Part shown: positions 12,511-15,320 of the stretch, one piece after another
Layout of the letters: each line of letters opens with the position of its first letter
Numbering within the stretch: position 1 is the stretch's first letter
NCBI GenBank assembly: GCA_002780065.1
Contig: PEWQ01000142.1
Span: 1 to 15,320 of the forward strand
DNA from: Candidatus Hydrogenedentes bacterium CG07_land_8_20_14_0_80_42_17
GTDB lineage: Bacteria > UBA8481
DNA: 15,320 nt
Reading direction: 5' to 3'
The notes under the pieces: generated by a model
Told to the model about the DNA's origin: nothing
Databases searched by the model: none
What the model saw: the letters and a program-made list of their open reading frames with translations, nothing else
Made by a program: the position numbers and the translations under genes

Positions 12511-14661
12511 TTACAATATTTTAATTAGTTCTTGTGAAGTCAATAGTATGTCTTCTATCGTATCTGTTTTTTCAACTACAAAAGGTGAAATCAATTTTAT
12601 GAGATTTTTTCTTTTCTTATCCGCTAACTCAGAATCAGACTCAATATGCTGTATTGCTTTGTCAACAAACTCTTTTATTTCTCTAAAATAAGAATTGAAG
12701 CCCTTTTTATCAAAACTTTTTGTAAATTTTCTAAGGGATTTTATATTATCTTCAAATGTCTTGTAATCTCCATTAAAAATTGCAGAAAATCCCAAACACA
12801 AATAAACTTCATCAATATTATCTACTATTTTTTTGCTCATCGACATCTTTGAAAGCATTTCAATATCATCGGAAGAATCCATCTGCGCAAAATGATCCCA
12901 CATTTCATCTTCATCATAATCATATTTTTCATCAGCCCCATCAATAGCATTGCCGACAATCACATTATTCATTATCGAATAAGCTTCCTCGAACCTTTCC
13001 AGCCTCATAAGATTTTTGCAGTAAAGTATTAAGATATTAAAAGAATCAAAAATTCCTAACAGATGGTTGCGAAAGATATGATCCGCAGTTTCATAATTTC
13101 TTACTTTATCAAATAAGAAAATCAGACTAAACCATTCTTCAAATCTATTATCTTTCGAATCAATTTCATTGTAATTTTCCATAATATTTAAAGCAATTTG
13201 GAAATTTTTATCTGCTTCATCACTTCTTCCCATAGCAAAATAAATTATTCCAATAAGCTTATAATAAAGAGCACAACCATTTTCCAGTCTAACTAAGTTT
13301 TCGGCAAGCTTAAGCGCGTTATGCAATCTACCCATAAGCACGTGCAATATTGCCTTTTCAATGATTGCTTCTTCAAAATTAGGATTACTCTTCAAAACTC
13401 CATCCAATATTTTTTCTGCTTTTACGGCACTTATTCGAAGCTTTTCGCCTGTTTCAGACATTAATCTTTTTACATCATAAATTTTAAATTTGTCATTTGC
13501 CGGAAATTTTTGACGAGCTCTATAAATATAATGTTCTGCCGTAAGCGCAATGTTATTTTTAAATGAATCCTGAGTAGATCTCCATAAATATTCGCAACTT
13601 GCTTTGCACAAGTCTTCATAATACATCTGAAGTTCTTCATCAGGTTCCGGATGATAATCAATTTCTTCCAGTTGATTGAAGTAATGCATCGCGACTTGAT
13701 ATTTCTGTAAATGAAAATAGTATTCTGCCAAATTCTCCAATGCTTCTGTGTTCTCTTCATCCAATTCAAGCACAAGCTCCCAATGTTTTTTTGCCTCGTC
13801 GTTTTTGCCTTCACTTAAAAGAATAAATGCTAAAGAATTCCTAGCCTTAGTTGAAGAAGGTTCTATATCAATAGCTCTTTGAAATGCAATTTTCGCTTCG
13901 TCAAATTTTTCTTCGCTGATCAAAATATCGCCAAGCAATTCCAATGCGAAAGCATTTCTCGGTTCATTTTCTAAAATTTCATTTACTTTGTCTTTGGCTA
14001 ATTTAATATCGCCTAATTCTAATAATGCGGTAGCCATCATATATTTGATTCTAGAATTTTTATGTAAAATAGATTCAGCTTTTCTGCTATGTTTCAATGC
14101 ATTGGAATAATCAGCTTTGTTCATAAATAATGCATATAAAATATCAGCTGAAACTGAAACTATCTTAGGATCCGAAGAAGATTCCAATTCAAGAAGTTCA
14201 CTCATGATTAATTTTTCATCTTGTTTAATCAAATTATCATTGAGAAAATTTAAAAATGCTTTCCCAAGTTTATGCTCTTCAATATTTTGGGAGCCGCACC
14301 ATAATGCAGCCGCCGCATGACTAGAATCTGTCCAGTAAAATGCCCATGCTAAAACAGAATTTGCGGCAGGATCTCTTCGGCCTTTCAATAGCTTGAATAC
14401 ATCGGCCGGTCTGCCGTCTATCACCGAAAAATACGCTTCATATAAAATATCTTTTTTGCGGAGATGTTCTACTGCCTCACGGACAATGTCCAGCCTTGAT
14501 TCCTGCATTGCTTTCAAAAAGACTTCCTGCCACAATTCGCGCTCTTCAGGTGAGTTCAAAGCAAGCTCGAGCAAGTTATCTAATTTTGAACTTGAAGAAG
14601 TATTAAATTCTTGTTTCCGTATATCTATTAAATTATTCTTTTTAAATTCATAAAGGACCAT
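12511..14661 (-). CDS. Large TPR-repeat protein, function unknown
   Basis: This 716-residue protein is largely alpha-helical with tetratricopeptide repeats, clearest at about 200-335 (NAFALELLGDILISEEKFDE, then TKARNSLAFILLSEGKNDEA and ENTEALENLAEYYFHLQKYQ) and again at about 430-500 (GRLHNALKLAENLVRLENGC and following). No signal peptide, membrane helix or enzymatic domain is seen, so it is probably a cytoplasmic scaffold. It is acidic, and visibly more AT-rich than its neighbours. The start lies six bases after the stop of the Trm112-like gene and has no Shine-Dalgarno sequence, so it probably depends on re-initiation. A similar arrangement with other TPR and zinc-ribbon proteins is not known to me. 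No closer function can be given. Confidence 0.8.
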   Translation of the reverse strand: MVLYEFKKNNLIDIRKQEFNTSSSSKLDNLLELALNSPEERELWQEVFLKAMQESRLDIVREAVEHLRKKDILYEAYFSVIDGRPADVFKLLKGRRDPAANSVLAWAFYWTDSSHAAAALWCGSQNIEEHKLGKAFLNFLNDNLIKQDEKLIMSELLELESSSDPKIVSVSADILYALFMNKADYSNALKHSRKAESILHKNSRIKYMMATALLELGDIKLAKDKVNEILENEPRNAFALELLGDILISEEKFDEAKIAFQRAIDIEPSSTKARNSLAFILLSEGKNDEAKKHWELVLELDEENTEALENLAEYYFHLQKYQVAMHYFNQLEEIDYHPEPDEELQMYYEDLCKASCEYLWRSTQDSFKNNIALTAEHYIYRARQKFPANDKFKIYDVKRLMSETGEKLRISAVKAEKILDGVLKSNPNFEEAIIEKAILHVLMGRLHNALKLAENLVRLENGCALYYKLIGIIYFAMGRSDEADKNFQIALNIMENYNEIDSKDNRFEEWFSLIFLFDKVRNYETADHIFRNHLLGIFDSFNILILYCKNLMRLERFEEAYSIMNNVIVGNAIDGADEKYDYDEDEMWDHFAQMDSSDDIEMLSKMSMSKKIVDNIDEVYLCLGFSAIFNGDYKTFEDNIKSLRKFTKSFDKKGFNSYFREIKEFVDKAIQHIESDSELADKKRKNLIKLISPFVVEKTDTIEDILLTSQELIKIL

Positions 14662-14667
14662 ATTCGA

Positions 14668-14844
14668 TTACTTAGAGGGAAGCTCCGCTTCATCTATCAA
14701 CATTACTGGAATGTCGTCACGTATCGGATAACTTCTTCCGCATTCAGTGCATATTAGTCGGTTGTTCGCTTCATCTAATTTAACCGGTGGTCGAGAATCG
14801 CATGCCGGGCATGCAAGTATCTCGAGTAATTCAGGATCTATCAT
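14668..14844 (-). CDS. Trm112-family zinc-ribbon protein (58 aa)
   Basis: The small protein begins MIDPELLEILACPACDSRPP and carries four cysteines, C12, C15, C32 and C35, as CPAC and CTEC, followed by GRSYPIRDDIPVMLIDEA. This is the normal plan and length of the Trm112/YcaR (UPF0434) family. In eukaryotes and archaea Trm112 activates methyltransferases that modify tRNA, rRNA or release factors; the bacterial role is less certain, often linked to partner methyltransferases. GGAGGTG (14851-14857) lies six bases before the ATG, an excellent ribosome binding site. It is followed after six bases by the TPR gene, so the two are probably co-transcribed. A candidate promoter lies upstream at 14864-14891. 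Confidence 0.9.
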   Translation of the reverse strand: MIDPELLEILACPACDSRPPVKLDEANNRLICTECGRSYPIRDDIPVMLIDEAELPSK

Positions 14845-14863
14845 TTATTTCACCTCCAAATAA

Positions 14864-14891
14864 ACTATAACAGCAAATGAAGTAGATTCAA
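14864..14891 (-). promoter_or_regulatory. Candidate promoter of the Trm112-TPR operon
   Basis: On the minus strand TTGAAT (14886-14891) and TATAGT (14864-14869) are 16 bases apart, with TGT before the -10 giving an extended -10 element (TGTTATAGT). Transcription would start near 14857, so the leader would be only about 13 nt and begin at the Shine-Dalgarno sequence. A second candidate TATAAT lies at about 14909-14914, with a longer leader and a poorly spaced TTGCAT -35. The 132-bp gap before the Fe-S assembly gene otherwise holds nothing I recognise. Confidence 0.45.
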
Positions 14892-14976
14892 AAGAATTTA
14901 TCCCATAAATTATAAAGCGTAATGCATGAACCGATGCAATATGCGATCTCTGATTCTTTCAAACCAAACCACGCGG

Positions 14977-15320
14977 CTAAATCATATTCAACACAATCTT
15001 TGCAGACTCCGACATCTTATATGGATCCCACGGAGGTTCCCAAACCAACTCGACAAAAGCACTGCCAATGCCTTCGATCTTTTCCACTTTTTCTTTTACC
15101 TCATCCGACAATGATTGAGCTACAGGACAATTTGGAGAGGTCAGAGTCATCGTTATCACAGCAGTTCCGCTCGGTTCAACCTCAATTTCGTAAATAAGAC
15201 CTAAATCATAAATGTTGACCGGTATCTCGGGATCGTAAATCTTTTTCAACACTTCTATGATCTTCTTCTTCAGCTCCTCATGCTTCGCGCCAGAAGGACA
15301 TAATGCCGGTGCGCTATCTA
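14977..15320 (-). CDS. DUF59/MIP18-like Fe-S assembly protein (SufT-like), 5' end missing
   Basis: The frame is open from the right edge of the window to the TAG at 14977, giving at least 114 codons. It reads through KHEELKKKIIEVLKKIYDPE, then IPVNIYDLGLIYEIEVEPSG, a TLTSPNCPVAQSLSDEV segment with the conserved cysteine, and VELVWEPPWDPYKMSESAKI at the end. This is the DUF59 domain of SufT/PaaD/MIP18 proteins, which help mature iron-sulfur proteins, often in suf operons. The GTG at 15252 is not the likely start because the family domain continues upstream in frame; the true start is beyond the window. The visible N-terminal residues include CPSG, which could come from a short extension or from another fused domain. 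The edge prevents seeing whether suf genes precede it. Confidence 0.87.
   Translation of the reverse strand, partial: DSAPALCPSGAKHEELKKKIIEVLKKIYDPEIPVNIYDLGLIYEIEVEPSGTAVITMTLTSPNCPVAQSLSDEVKEKVEKIEGIGSAFVELVWEPPWDPYKMSESAKIVLNMI

Overview
This is a low-GC (roughly 40% by eye) bacterial segment with twelve supported genes, one of them cut by the right edge. The organism looks like a diderm (Gram-negative-type) bacterium: it carries a lipoprotein M48 peptidase with a lipobox, a secreted DUF3108 protein, a three-PAS soluble histidine kinase and an O-antigen ligase/polymerase-like membrane protein. Many starts have strong Shine-Dalgarno sequences, while at least two genes have a perfect TATAAT sitting exactly six bases before the ATG, which suggests leaderless mRNAs. 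No rRNA, tRNA, transposase or CRISPR is visible, so the phylum cannot be fixed from this window; an uncultured lineage known from metagenomes is plausible but is inference.

Left part (1-4400): a ROK-family sugar kinase (minus) and moaA (plus) diverge from a 70-bp region. moaA converges on a SAM methyltransferase (minus), which is translationally coupled to an upstream NupC-type nucleoside transporter (minus).

Repeat-rich part (4362-5798): a 354-bp intergenic stretch holds two copies of a 43-bp hairpin repeat and one copy of an AT-rich repeat that recurs inverted near position 30. It is followed by an O-antigen ligase-like membrane protein (plus). Between that gene and the histidine kinase lie five perfect or near-perfect 17-bp tandem units and a third partial AT-rich repeat copy that supplies the kinase stop codon.

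Middle part (5799-9888, all minus): an NfeD-type membrane serine protease, a slipin/SPFH protein whose start lies 3 bp after it, and a PAS-PAS-PAS-HisKA-HATPase sensor kinase 43 bp further on. NfeD plus SPFH is a known membrane-microdomain/proteolysis pair; the kinase may be co-transcribed.

Right part (10018-15320, all minus): DUF3108 protein, lipoprotein M48 peptidase with a C-terminal NTF2-like extension, and a small zinc-ribbon/HTH protein form a tightly coupled operon (junctions TAA|ATG and TAA-t-ATG). Upstream of it are a large TPR protein, a 58-aa Trm112-like zinc ribbon, and the partial DUF59/SufT-like Fe-S assembly gene at the edge.

I see no convincing wholly new defence or mobile system. 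The most unusual signals are the leaderless promoter geometry, the modular intergenic repeats, the M48-NTF2 fusion in its coupled operon, and the flagellar-type zinc-ribbon protein in a non-flagellar setting.
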